From: Tamlana sp038148895
GTDB taxonomy: Bacteria; Bacteroidota; Bacteroidia; Flavobacteriales; Flavobacteriaceae
Assembly (NCBI GenBank): GCA_038148895.1
Contig: JBBVGQ010000001.1
DNA: 64,000 nucleotides
Direction: 5' to 3' (one strand)
Shown here piece by piece: positions 1 to 8,489 of the stretch. Below the pieces are notes generated by a model that was not told the DNA's origin, did no database searches, and saw only the letters and a program-made list of their open reading frames with translations. Every line of letters begins with the position of its first letter. The first letter of the stretch is position 1. A program made the translations under genes and the position numbers.

Positions 1-1418
1 CAGTCGTAAAACAGGTTTTTTCTGGCTAAATTTATTTTGGGTTTATTAAGCGTTATATTGTTATAGCGTTTTGCTTCGTAATCTGAATTTAAGGCTTTTA
101 AAGCATTGTCAAACAGCTCGTTAAAATAATCAATGTCCTTTGGCGGCGTTTTAAACTCTATGAGCCACTCGTGCGCTCCTTTTTCCTTGCCTTTCATGAA
201 AATTGGAGCAGCTGTAAAATCAACTATTTCTGCTTTTGTACGCTTGCATACTTTTTTAAGTGCGTTTTCGGCGTTTTCAATAATCAGCTCTTCCCCAAAA
301 ACATTAATATGGTGTTTTGTTCGTCCAGAAATTTTAATTCGGTATGGGTTTAATGAAGTAAACCTTATGGTGTCTCCAATTTTATAGCGCCATAAACCTG
401 CATTGGTGGTTATAATCATAGCATAGTTTTGCCCAAGTTTCACTTCGCTCAACGGAATTGCTCTTTCATCAGGCGTATCATAAACATTCATGGGAATGAA
501 TTCATAAAAAATGCCATAGTCCAACATTAGCAAAAGTTCGTTGGAATCGTTTTGGTCCTGAATGGCAAAAAAACCTTCTGAAGCATTATATGTTTCGTAA
601 TATTTAAAATCTCTTTTTGGAAGTATCTTTTTGTATTGGTTTACATAGGGCGTGAAACTAACTCCGCCATGAAAATAGACTTCTAGATTAGGCCAAACCT
701 CGAGTAAATGTTCTTTTCCAGTGGTTTCTAAAACATTATTAAGCAAAACCAACATCCAGGAAGGAACGCCGGCGAGACTAGTAACCTTTTCGTTAATAGT
801 TTCGTTTACAATGGCCTGCATTTTATGTTCCCAATCGCTCATTAACGAAACTTTATTGCTAGGTGTACTGCTAAACTCAGCCCAAAACGGCATATTATCA
901 ATTAAAATGGCTGAAAGGTCGCCGAATATTGTTCCGTTTTCTTTGTACAATTCTTTGCTGCCTCCCAAACGCAGGCTCTTGCCAGTAAACAGTTGGGAGT
1001 CTTCGTTGTTATTTAAGTACATGCAAAGCAAATCTTTACTTGCTGCATAATGGCAATCCTCTAAAGATTCTTCGCTTACTGGTATAAACTTGCTTCGGGA
1101 ACGTGTTGTACCGCTAGATTTTGCAAACCATTTTATAGGTGTAGGCCAGAAAATATTGTTTTCTCCCCTTCGGCTTCGTTCAATGTCGTCCTGCCATGCA
1201 TCATAGTTATTGATTGGAATACGCTCTGCAAAAGTTTTATAATTCTTTATTGAAGCAAAGTCATATTTTTTGCCAAACTCGGTATTTTTTGCAGTGTCAA
1301 TAAGATGCAAAAGCAATTCGTTCTGTACTTCGTTTGGGTATTTTAAAAACAGTTCAATTTGATGGAACCGTTTTTTCAAAAACCAAGAAGCAATTGAATT
1401 TACTATGGGTATTGGCAT
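1..1418 (-). CDS. GH3 auxin-responsive promoter family protein (partial, C-terminus outside window)
   Basis: Translating the reverse strand from the ATG at 1418 gives an open frame that runs off the window edge, about 472 residues. It begins MPIPIVNSIASWFLKKRF and carries the GH3 pattern: the nucleotide-binding stretch WFAKSSGTTRSRSKFIPVS near residue 100, then YNASEGFFAIQ, and a C-terminal part with RYKIGDTIRF and ISGRTKHHINVFGEEL. Plant GH3 enzymes join acyl acids to amino acids through an acyl-adenylate. The bacterial members are mostly uncharacterised, so the substrate here is unknown. The gene is divergent from the DUF2797 gene, with 42 bp between the starts. The family usually has about 500 residues, so only a short C-terminal piece is missing. 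Confidence 0.85.
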   Translation of the reverse strand, partial: MPIPIVNSIASWFLKKRFHQIELFLKYPNEVQNELLLHLIDTAKNTEFGKKYDFASIKNYKTFAERIPINNYDAWQDDIERSRRGENNIFWPTPIKWFAKSSGTTRSRSKFIPVSEESLEDCHYAASKDLLCMYLNNNEDSQLFTGKSLRLGGSKELYKENGTIFGDLSAILIDNMPFWAEFSSTPSNKVSLMSDWEHKMQAIVNETINEKVTSLAGVPSWMLVLLNNVLETTGKEHLLEVWPNLEVYFHGGVSFTPYVNQYKKILPKRDFKYYETYNASEGFFAIQDQNDSNELLLMLDYGIFYEFIPMNVYDTPDERAIPLSEVKLGQNYAMIITTNAGLWRYKIGDTIRFTSLNPYRIKISGRTKHHINVFGEELIIENAENALKKVCKRTKAEIVDFTAAPIFMKGKEKGAHEWLIEFKTPPKDIDYFNELFDNALKALNSDYEAKRYNNITLNKPKINLARKNLFYD

Positions 1419-1460
1419 TTTTCAACTATCTTTAAGTTTTTAAAAATAATATTTTTTTTT

Positions 1461-2255
1461 ATGACCTACCAAGGTGTTTTAACAAAAATGGAAACGGAAT
1501 TTTTAAGTCCCATTCAGTACTATTTGGTGTTTGAACATGATTTTATAAACATGAACCAATTGTTGGATAAAAACATCAGCCTGCAGTTCATTAAATATCA
1601 ATGTTTAAACTGTGGATTGGATAAGCCCATTTACAGGCAAGGGTATTGTAAAAGTTGTTTTTATGATGTGCCGCAAGCTGCAGATTGGGTTATGCGTCCT
1701 GAATTGAGCACAGCACATTTAGGCAAGGAAGACCGTGATTTGGAATATGAAAAAAAAGTACAGTTACAGCCGCATATAGTGTATTTGGCTAATTCCAGTA
1801 ATGTGAAAGTTGGTGTAACAAGAAAAAGCCAAGTGCCTACGCGTTGGATTGACCAAGGTGCCCACGAGGCTATTGAAATTGTTGAGGTGCCCAACAGGTA
1901 TTTGGCAGGTGTTACCGAGGTTGCTTTAAAAGACCATGTAAGCGACAAAACCAATTGGCGTACCATGCTAAAAAATGACATTAAAGATGAAGATTTGGTA
2001 GAATGGCGCGAAAAATTGAAGCCATTTATTCCAGATGAAGCCAAGGATTATTTTATAGCAAGCAATAGTGAAACCAATTTGGAGTTTCCTGTAAACCATT
2101 ACCCTGAAAAACCTAAAAGTTTGAATATTTTAAAAGAGCAACAGTATACGGGGAAGTTGGTGGGGATAAAAGGGCAGTACCTTATTTTTGAAGACGATAC
2201 TGTTTTTAATGTCCGTGCTAATGAGGGTTTGGTTCTTCAAATTGCAATCCTGTAA
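1461..2255 (+). CDS. DUF2797 domain-containing protein
   Basis: This is a 264-residue soluble protein of the DUF2797 family, whose function is not established. A four-cysteine cluster near residues 49-66 (CLNCG and CKSC) looks like a small zinc site. It is followed by HIVYLANSSNVKVGVTRKSQVPTRWIDQGA, which I note in pieces as VYLA, KVGVTR and RW; this resembles the start of GIY-YIG-like folds (my observation, not tested). The start at 1461 gives MTYQGVLTKME; the later ATG at residue 10 is also possible. The next gene follows 65 bp downstream on the same strand. Confidence 0.75.
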   Translation: MTYQGVLTKMETEFLSPIQYYLVFEHDFINMNQLLDKNISLQFIKYQCLNCGLDKPIYRQGYCKSCFYDVPQAADWVMRPELSTAHLGKEDRDLEYEKKVQLQPHIVYLANSSNVKVGVTRKSQVPTRWIDQGAHEAIEIVEVPNRYLAGVTEVALKDHVSDKTNWRTMLKNDIKDEDLVEWREKLKPFIPDEAKDYFIASNSETNLEFPVNHYPEKPKSLNILKEQQYTGKLVGIKGQYLIFEDDTVFNVRANEGLVLQIAIL

Positions 2256-2320
2256 TTTCAGGTAATTTTTAACTGGATTAAGAAGTTTAAATCATTGATT
2301 TTTATTATCTTAAAAAGAAA

Positions 2321-2548
2321 ATGAAAATTCCAGTATTATTTTATGTAGGGCTTACCACATTTTTGCTCGTTATGCTCACCGTAATGGTTGGTATGAATAT
2401 GAGTTTTAGGCTTGTGTTTTATACCATGTGCATTGGGCAGTTTTTTGTTTTGGTTATGGTGTACAAAGTTTTAAAAGATAAATATACCACAGACAAAACC
2501 TTTGAGAATTTCTATGAAGACAGGCCCATCAATTATGAAAAGGAATAA
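2321..2548 (+). CDS. Small two-helix membrane protein, hypothetical
   Basis: The 75-residue product has two hydrophobic segments (about residues 4-23 and 29-49) and a charged C-terminal tail of about 25 residues. It has no recognised domain. It follows the DUF2797 gene on the same strand and converges on rpsU. The stop codon lies inside an imperfect inverted repeat at 2547-2589. The reading frame, a sensible start and the membrane topology support a real gene, but no function can be given. Confidence 0.6.
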   Translation: MKIPVLFYVGLTTFLLVMLTVMVGMNMSFRLVFYTMCIGQFFVLVMVYKVLKDKYTTDKTFENFYEDRPINYEKE

Positions 2549-2589
2549 TAGTCCCGTCCGAATTTTAAAGAAAATCAGACGAGACTATT
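2547..2589. terminator. Imperfect hairpin between convergent genes
   Basis: AATAGTC at 2547-2553 pairs with GACTATT at 2583-2589, and the inner CGTC pairs with GACG, with two C-A mismatches. It lies between the 3' ends of the small membrane protein gene and rpsU. There is no strong T run, so termination is an inference from position. Confidence 0.4.
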
Positions 2590-2594
2590 CATAT

Positions 2595-2789
2595 TTAAAT
2601 ATCTTCTTGGTCCCTTAAACTCTGTATGTAAGATGCTTTTTGTATTTCGCGACGTCTTTTAACAGAAGGTTTTGTGAAGAACTGATTATCTCTTAAGTTT
2701 TGCATCACCTTTATATTTCGGTGCTTGCGTTTGTAGCGTTTTAGGGCACGCTCTATATTTTCGCCATCTTTTACAATAATTTTTAACAT
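2595..2789 (-). CDS. rpsU: 30S ribosomal protein S21
   Basis: The 64-residue, Lys/Arg-rich protein starts MLKIIVKDGENIERALKRYKRK and has the S21 pattern, with RREIQKASY in the C-terminal half. S21 is a small-subunit protein involved in translation initiation. In Bacteroidota it has been linked to how ribosomes tolerate mRNAs without Shine-Dalgarno sites (general knowledge). The length is normal for the phylum. It lies 32 bp downstream of rpoD on the same strand, so co-transcription is likely. Confidence 0.95.
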   Translation of the reverse strand: MLKIIVKDGENIERALKRYKRKHRNIKVMQNLRDNQFFTKPSVKRRREIQKASYIQSLRDQEDI

Positions 2790-2821
2790 ATATGGTTTTT
2801 AAATTGGTTTATGATTTAGGA

Positions 2822-3685
2822 CTATCCTAAATACGTTCTTAATACTTTACTTTTTGAGGTATGCCGCAATCTGCGGATACCTTTTTCTCTTATTTGTCTT
2901 ACGCGCTCTCTGGTCAACCCAAAAGCATCCCCAATTTCTTGAAGGCTCATGGGGTGTTTTTTGTTAATGCCGTAATAATGCCTAATAACTTCTGCTTCTT
3001 TTTCAGATAGCGAATCCAAAGCACGGTTAACTTCTACGTTCAACGAGTCTTTTAATAATTCGGCATCGGGTCTTGGTGTTTCATCTGTTTTAACAACATC
3101 ATACAAGCTAAAGTCTTCACCTTCTTTTAAGGGAGCATCCATCGATACATGTCTGCCAGCAATTTTTAAGGATTGCTTTACATTGTTTTCTGTAAAATCC
3201 AAATTTTTGGCAATTTCGTGGGCACTTGGCGGTCTTTCGTGCGTTTGCTCCAAATGCGAATAGGCTTTGTTAATTTTATTAATGGACCCAATTTTGTTCA
3301 AGGGTAATCTCACTATTCTAGATTGCTCAGCCAAAGCTTGTAAGATGGCTTGTCTAATCCACCAAACGGCATAAGAAATAAACTTAAAGCCTCGGGTTTC
3401 GTCAAAGCGCTTTGCGGCTTTTACCAGGCCAGCATTGCCCTCGTTTATTAAATCGGGCAATTTTAAACCTTGATTTTGATATTGTTTTGAGACTGAAACA
3501 ACAAAACGTAAGTTAGCAGTTGTGAGTTTATCTAGAGCCTGTTGGTCGCCTTTTTTTATGCGTTGTGCCAATTCAACCTCCTCTTCGGCGGTTATTAAAG
3601 GTATTTTACTGATGTCTTGTAGGTATTTGTCTAGAGATTTTGATTCGCGGTTGGTAACTTGTTTCGTGATTTTTAGTTGCCTCAT
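2822..3685 (-). CDS. rpoD: Primary RNA polymerase sigma factor (RpoD/SigA)
   Basis: At 287 residues this is the compact Bacteroidota primary sigma factor, which lacks region 1.1. Region 1.2 is near residues 17-48 (SLDKYLQDISKIPLIT). Region 2 is near 63-122 and holds NLRFVVSVSKQY, DLINEGNAGLVKAA and FISYAVWWIRQAI. Region 4 is near 246-276 (MSLQEIGDAFGLTRERVRQI, a helix-turn-helix). It directs RNA polymerase to promoters with TAnnTTTG -7 boxes. The start ATG at 3685 gives MRQLKITKQVTNRESKSLD, which is the family start. rpsU follows 32 bp downstream. Confidence 0.96.
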   Translation of the reverse strand: MRQLKITKQVTNRESKSLDKYLQDISKIPLITAEEEVELAQRIKKGDQQALDKLTTANLRFVVSVSKQYQNQGLKLPDLINEGNAGLVKAAKRFDETRGFKFISYAVWWIRQAILQALAEQSRIVRLPLNKIGSINKINKAYSHLEQTHERPPSAHEIAKNLDFTENNVKQSLKIAGRHVSMDAPLKEGEDFSLYDVVKTDETPRPDAELLKDSLNVEVNRALDSLSEKEAEVIRHYYGINKKHPMSLQEIGDAFGLTRERVRQIREKGIRRLRHTSKSKVLRTYLG

Positions 3686-3875
3686 ATATTATTTGTCTGA
3701 AATTTTAAATTAAACGTTAGGTACAACTTAAACGATTATATTTAAAATCCTAATAAATGGGTGATTTTCTTCAAAAAATAGCCGAAAAATCTCAAAAATT
3801 AACTATTTTTTAAGGTTTTCGAATAAAAAATGAACAATTTGATACTTTTAACTGTTGATTTTTTTTGAAAAAATT

Positions 3876-3961
3876 GCGTTAGGGATTGTATTGAAAATCC
3901 TTTTTGTGAAGCATGAACAAAAAGATTGTAAAGGAAAGCCCGACCCAATCGGGTAACGCCC
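3876..3961. repeat. REP/MITE-like intergenic element with terminal inverted repeats
   Basis: The block opens with GCGTTAGGG (3876-3884) and ends with GGGTAACGC (3951-3959), giving 6-bp terminal inverted repeats GCGTTA/TAACGC. Inside are two hairpins: CTTTTTGT/ACAAAAAG around 3900-3926, and CCCGA-CCCAA-TCGGG at 3939-3953. I recall near-identical intergenic sequences from other flavobacterial genomes, but could not check. It accounts for much of the gene-free stretch 3686-3987; the rest is AT-rich rpoD upstream sequence with no clear promoter match. Confidence 0.6.
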
Positions 3962-3987
3962 AAATGAAAAAGCTTTAAAATTTCTCC

Positions 3988-4503
3988 TTATTCCTTAAAC
4001 CAACTGGAATATTTAATGTAATTGTTGGCAATACGGTCAATTTCACCGGATATCAATTCTTGGCTAATATCTTTCACTTTTTTAGCAGGTACACCGGCAT
4101 AAATGCTTCCAGCTTCCACATGAGTGTTTTGTGTAACCACCGCCCCGGCGGCAATTATGCTGTTGCTTTCTACCACACAGCCATCCATAATAATACTGCC
4201 CATGCCCACCAAAACATTGTCTTTTATGGTGCAACCATGTACCAAGGCATTGTGCCCAATAGATACATTGTTGCCAATGGTAGTAGCGTGCTTTTGGTAA
4301 GTGCAATGTATTACGGCACCATCCTGCACATTTACCTTATTGCCCATTTTAATGTAGTTAACATCCCCACGCACCACGGCACTAAACCAAATACTGCATT
4401 GGTTGCCCATGGTTACATCGCCCACAATGGTAGCGTTTTCGGCAATATAACAATCGTCAGGTATTTGTGGTGATTTTCCGTTTACTGGTTTTATTACTGG
4501 CAT
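3988..4503 (-). CDS. Gamma carbonic anhydrase family protein
   Basis: This 171-residue left-handed beta-helix protein is built from hexapeptide repeats. The expected zinc ligands are present as H66, H84 and H89 (VIHC, SIGHNALVHG). The family includes gamma carbonic anhydrases and catalytically silent relatives such as YrdA/PaaY; activity cannot be decided from sequence. I take the ATG at 4503 (MPVIKPVNGKSPQIP), because the upstream in-frame extension to 4560 would overlap the divergent folK promoter region and has no family similarity. Confidence 0.88.
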   Translation of the reverse strand: MPVIKPVNGKSPQIPDDCYIAENATIVGDVTMGNQCSIWFSAVVRGDVNYIKMGNKVNVQDGAVIHCTYQKHATTIGNNVSIGHNALVHGCTIKDNVLVGMGSIIMDGCVVESNSIIAAGAVVTQNTHVEAGSIYAGVPAKKVKDISQELISGEIDRIANNYIKYSSWFKE

Positions 4504-4582
4504 GGCAAAATGGTTGTATGTTGTGAATAAATTACGCCCTGTAAATATAAAGGAAACCATTTACTTTTTATTAATTTGCTTT

Positions 4583-5713
4583 ATGATGAAACCTACAATT
4601 TTTTATATCGCACTAGGGAGTAATAAGGGCGATAAGTTTAAAAATTTACAAAATGCCGTTGATGCCATTTATAAGCGCATTGGGCATATTAGGTTGATTT
4701 CAAAAGTGTATAAAACGCCTGCCATGGGTTTTAAGGGTGACGATTTTTTAAACTGTTGTCTGGTTTTAGAAAGCCATTTGGAACCGAAAAAGGTGATAAA
4801 AGCCTTGTTGAAAATTGAAACTGATTTAGGCCGAAAACGAACCAAAAAAAACACCTACGAAGCCCGAACCATAGATTTGGATATTGTTTTTGCCGAAGAC
4901 CAAATCATCAATACCAAAACCTTGCAAGTACCGCACCCTGAAATGCAAAACCGCAAGTTTGTTTTGCAACCGCTTAATGATATTGCCTCAAAAATAAAAC
5001 ACCCAAAATTGGATAAAACCGTGGCCACTTTGTTGGAAGATTGCACGGATAAGTCCGTTTTGGGACCTATAAATATTTGGCTAAAAAACCCGAGTAAGAC
5101 CTATAGTTTTTCGCAGTACAATTATATGGCCATTGAAGGAAATATTGGTGCAGGAAAAACTAGTTTGGCCACCCAAATAGCGCACGACTTTAACGCCAAA
5201 CTTATTTTGGAGCGTTTTGCGGACAACCCGTTTTTGCCCAAATTTTACGAAGATGCCAACCGCTATGCCTTTACGTTGGAAATGTCTTTTTTGGCAGACC
5301 GTTACCAGCAAATAAGTGATGATTTGGCGCAACTCGATTTGTTTAAGGATTTTATTGTAAGTGATTACGATGTGTTTAAATCGCTAATCTTCTCAAAAAT
5401 CACCTTGCCCGAAGATGAGTTTCAGTTGTACCGAAAGCTTTTTAATCTGATGTACAAAGATTTAAAAAAGCCCGATTTGTATGTTTACCTCTACCAAAAC
5501 ACCGAGCGTTTACAACAAAACATTAAAAAGCGCGGGCGACATTTTGAACAAAATATAGCCGATGAATACTTAGAAAAAATAAATGCTGGCTATTTGGAGT
5601 TTTTAAAAACCCAAACCGATTTTAATGTAAAAATTATTGATGTTTCTGAACGCGATTTTGTTGAAAACCGGGAAGATTATTTATGGGTTTTGGGTGAGGT
5701 TTGTGGGGAGTGA
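4583..5713 (+). CDS. folK: HPPK (FolK) - deoxynucleoside kinase fusion
   Basis: This is a two-domain protein. Residues 1-160 (from the second ATG, 4586) are 6-hydroxymethyl-7,8-dihydropterin pyrophosphokinase of folate synthesis: IALGSNKGD at 8-16, YKTPAMG, and the signature RTIDLDIVF at 94-102. Residues 180-375 are a deoxynucleoside kinase: P-loop GNIGAGKTS at 184-192, then ERFADNPFL, FLADRYQQ and the lid arginines KKRGR. The kinase half phosphorylates deoxynucleosides for salvage. Two adjacent ATG codons (4583, 4586) compete as start. The gene is divergent from the carbonic anhydrase. The fusion is, to my knowledge, usual in Bacteroidota. Confidence 0.92.
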   Translation: MMKPTIFYIALGSNKGDKFKNLQNAVDAIYKRIGHIRLISKVYKTPAMGFKGDDFLNCCLVLESHLEPKKVIKALLKIETDLGRKRTKKNTYEARTIDLDIVFAEDQIINTKTLQVPHPEMQNRKFVLQPLNDIASKIKHPKLDKTVATLLEDCTDKSVLGPINIWLKNPSKTYSFSQYNYMAIEGNIGAGKTSLATQIAHDFNAKLILERFADNPFLPKFYEDANRYAFTLEMSFLADRYQQISDDLAQLDLFKDFIVSDYDVFKSLIFSKITLPEDEFQLYRKLFNLMYKDLKKPDLYVYLYQNTERLQQNIKKRGRHFEQNIADEYLEKINAGYLEFLKTQTDFNVKIIDVSERDFVENREDYLWVLGEVCGE

Positions 5714-5800
5714 TTTCAATTTTTCAATATTAAGAATTTTATTAAATACAAGTTGTTCTTTTGTTGTATATTTCTTATTAAATAGTTTACATTTTAAAAT

Positions 5801-6640
5801 ATGAAAAGAATCCTTTTATCTTTATTTGTCTTAAACACTTTTTTGGTTTTTTCTCAAAGTTTAGTACCACAATTTAATAAGACAGTTAGTTTTGTTTACA
5901 AACATTTTGAAAATGAGCTCAGGCCTAATGGCACTGCTTTTCTGGTTTCGATACCAGCATTAAGGGAAGAAGGTAATTATGTGTATTTAGTTACAGCGAA
6001 ACATGTAGTGCAAGATGAAAATGGAGTTTTTATGAAAAAAATATATTTTAGATTCAATAAGAAAGAAGGTGGTAGTGAAATGTTTACTTTAGTTTTAAAA
6101 GAAGCTCCAAAAAAGAGTTTTTATGTTCATGATGATGAGTCGGTAGATTTAGTTGTTTTTCCAGTTGTAATACCATCTCACTTAGATATAAAGCATATAC
6201 CAATTTCTCAACTTATCGAAAAAGAAGATTATGAGAACAATAATATATATTTAGGAAATGAGGTTTTTTTTACAGGATTATTTACACCATATATAGGCAA
6301 TGAATCAATAAATCCAATTTTTAGATTCGGGAGGTTTTGTTTATTTCCTGATGAAAAAATTGAATTTGTTAATTTTAAAAGGGAAATGTTATTAATTGAA
6401 TCTTCTTCTTTTGGAGGTAATAGTGGATCGCCAGTTTTGTGCTTATATCAAAAGGATAATAAGAAGCGAGTTGCATTGGTAGGGGTGGTAATGGGGAGTT
6501 TTAATGAAGGTCAAATAATTGAGAACAGTGTGAAAAATAATGTTGTTAGAAGCAGTTTAGGTATTTCAGCTATAACTCCAGCCAAATTCATTAAAGAAAT
6601 TCTTTATTGTCCTGAATTAATAGCAAGTAGAGTAAACTGA
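5801..6640 (+). CDS. Secreted trypsin-like serine peptidase
   Basis: The 279-residue protein has a signal peptide (about residues 1-19, ending VFSQ) and a chymotrypsin-fold domain. The putative triad is H68 (VTAKHVV), D116 (ESVDLVVF) and S208 (GGNSGSP). There is no PDZ domain, unlike DegP/HtrA, so it is a simple trypsin-like peptidase or a fold relative. The spacing between Asp and Ser is long, with an insertion around 125-195. Codon use is more AT-rich than in neighbouring folK, which suggests an accessory gene. It stands alone, in neither neighbour's operon. Confidence 0.72.
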   Translation: MKRILLSLFVLNTFLVFSQSLVPQFNKTVSFVYKHFENELRPNGTAFLVSIPALREEGNYVYLVTAKHVVQDENGVFMKKIYFRFNKKEGGSEMFTLVLKEAPKKSFYVHDDESVDLVVFPVVIPSHLDIKHIPISQLIEKEDYENNNIYLGNEVFFTGLFTPYIGNESINPIFRFGRFCLFPDEKIEFVNFKREMLLIESSSFGGNSGSPVLCLYQKDNKKRVALVGVVMGSFNEGQIIENSVKNNVVRSSLGISAITPAKFIKEILYCPELIASRVN

Positions 6641-6786
6641 TAAATATTTATATCTCGATTCAACCTTATTTCTATTTCAGCTATTAGACAATGCTTAAAC
6701 AAATTCAGAACAAATTAACGAAGTTAGATTTTAAAATTTAAGAATCAAACTAAATTGTAAGTAATTACTTTGTTTTTTTCATTTGA

Positions 6787-7275
6787 TTAATCTGTATCAG
6801 ATTCCTCTTTGTCAAAAAAGATAAAAGCCATGGGGAATTGTGCTCCTTTTGTGGTGTATCTTAATTCCCAGTCGCTTTCAATGAAGTCTGGACCTATCCA
6901 AAATTGAACATCCTTGGTTTCTAAAGGGTCGTTTTCAAAAATTTTTCCATGGAGTTTACATTTTATGGTGTACGCAACGCCTGTAGTCTCAGGAGATAAC
7001 AACCAATTTGCGCCAATTTTCCCGTTTTTAATTTCAGCCAAACCAATATGTCCAGTAACGGTTTTATCGTCATTGATTGTTAGAGTTGTAAATGTGGAAT
7101 CGGAGTAAAATTTAAATTTATCGGGTTTAATCCGCACCGTGATTCGGTGCTTTTTAGAATGCCATGTACCCAAAATATGTTCATCAATTGTTTTTTGCCC
7201 GCAGGAAATTAGGATGATAAAACCCATAAGGAACACGGCAAATCTTAGAAGGTTTTTAGCGATATAATTTTTCAT
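6787..7275 (-). CDS. Hypothetical lipoprotein
   Basis: The 162-residue product has an N-terminal hydrophobic stretch ending in a lipobox (LISC, lipid-attachment Cys near residue 25). The mature part begins DEHILGTWHSKKHRI and looks like a small beta-barrel or lipocalin-like fold (GTW motif, alternating beta strands), which is an inference. No catalytic motif is seen. It lies 33 bp downstream of the serine hydrolase gene on the same strand, so the two may be co-transcribed. Confidence 0.7.
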   Translation of the reverse strand: MKNYIAKNLLRFAVFLMGFIILISCGQKTIDEHILGTWHSKKHRITVRIKPDKFKFYSDSTFTTLTINDDKTVTGHIGLAEIKNGKIGANWLLSPETTGVAYTIKCKLHGKIFENDPLETKDVQFWIGPDFIESDWELRYTTKGAQFPMAFIFFDKEESDTD

Positions 7276-7308
7276 CGTTCATCTGGAATTAGAGTTAAAC
7301 ACTTTTGT

Positions 7309-8472
7309 TCAATGCATCGCCGGTAAAATATACCGTTCTAGCATTTTAAATAATCGCGATTTGGAACTGTAATTGCCACTTGTAAAAACCACAACGGCAT
7401 TTTTTTTAGGAAGCACCATGATGACCTGTCCGCCCCAACCATTTGCGCGATACATTTGGGTTTTTTGGCTTCCGTCATCCACTTCGCTAATCCACCAAGT
7501 ATAGCCATATCCATTTTTACCCGAGTCTTCTATGGGTATTTTAATTCCTGAATTGTTGCGATATACTGTTGCACTTTTTTCAACCCAATCTGCATTTATT
7601 ATTTGTTCTCCATTCCACACCCCATTATTCAGGTATAGCACGCCAAACTTTAGCATATCGCGTGGCGTTAAGTGCAGCCCTCCACCAGCTTCAACTTCGC
7701 CTTTTGGAAAAGTATCCCATTGCATATTGTTTATACCGATAGGTTCGAATAGATGTGCTTTGCCAAATTCGATTAAATTCATTCCTGTTGCATTTTTTAA
7801 TATTTCACCTAAAGCAATCAGACCACCACCATTATAAGTGAATTCCTCGCCAGGTTTTGCAACTAACGGACGTTCAAAAACACAGTTTAAAGGGTTCTCC
7901 CAACATTCAATATAAAGGCGGTCAATATCATTAGCTGATGTAGCATGTGCCGCATGCCATTCATCCCATTGCAAACCCGATGTCATAGTAAGTAAATGTT
8001 CAATAGTAATGTTTTCTCTACCATCAGACCGGTATTGCTGATGCTCCGGGAGAAAATCAAAAATGGATTGATGAACACTCTTAATGTACCCTTTTTCTAT
8101 GGCAATGCCTATGCAGGCAGAAACAAAACTTTTGGTGCACGACATGATTTGGTGTGGCGTGGTTTTGTTCCATTTAACCCATTCGCCATAATAATTGGGG
8201 CCGTCCCATTTAAACTCATGTCCTTCAAAGTATTTTTCAAGCACCAATAGGCTGTCTTTGTATATTAAAACGGAATGAATTTGGCCGTACTTTTCAGCGT
8301 AAATGCAATCCACCAAGTTTGCTATTTTAAGGGAATCTATCCCAACCTGATTTAAGGTGCCAACGTTTACCCCGTCGTTTTCAAATTCAGGTGATTGATA
8401 CGAATAGACCGAAGGACAATTGTTGCAGCTTATTAGTGAACATATTGAAATTAAAAGGATTAATTTTTTCAT
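7309..8472 (-). CDS. Serine hydrolase, beta-lactamase/penicillin-binding protein fold, lipoprotein
   Basis: The 387-residue protein has a lipobox (LISC, Cys16). The active-site SxxK motif is S111-C-T-K114, and the second motif is Y213-N-G. The third element is in the C-terminal GWGGQVIMV region, in place of a KTG. These are features of class C beta-lactamase-like esterases and peptidases (COG1680). Such proteins are usually esterases or D-amino peptidases rather than antibiotic resistance enzymes. It sits 17 bp downstream of the C_GCAxxG_C_C gene and upstream of the small lipoprotein, in an apparent three-gene unit. Confidence 0.87.
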   Translation of the reverse strand: MKKLILLISICSLISCNNCPSVYSYQSPEFENDGVNVGTLNQVGIDSLKIANLVDCIYAEKYGQIHSVLIYKDSLLVLEKYFEGHEFKWDGPNYYGEWVKWNKTTPHQIMSCTKSFVSACIGIAIEKGYIKSVHQSIFDFLPEHQQYRSDGRENITIEHLLTMTSGLQWDEWHAAHATSANDIDRLYIECWENPLNCVFERPLVAKPGEEFTYNGGGLIALGEILKNATGMNLIEFGKAHLFEPIGINNMQWDTFPKGEVEAGGGLHLTPRDMLKFGVLYLNNGVWNGEQIINADWVEKSATVYRNNSGIKIPIEDSGKNGYGYTWWISEVDDGSQKTQMYRANGWGGQVIMVLPKKNAVVVFTSGNYSSKSRLFKMLERYILPAMH

Positions 8473-8489
8473 TATAATGGTCTTGTGTT

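Noticed and set aside
133..1050. Open frames on the + strand (133-387, 721-1050)
   Set aside because: They are antisense to the continuous GH3 frame on the reverse strand.
4060..4473. 137-residue + strand frame
   Set aside because: Antisense to the gamma carbonic anhydrase, whose His ligands and repeats are intact.
4502..4582. Upstream extension of folK
   Set aside because: Adds 27 residues unlike HPPK and would overlap the carbonic anhydrase start; the ATG pair at 4583 fits the family.
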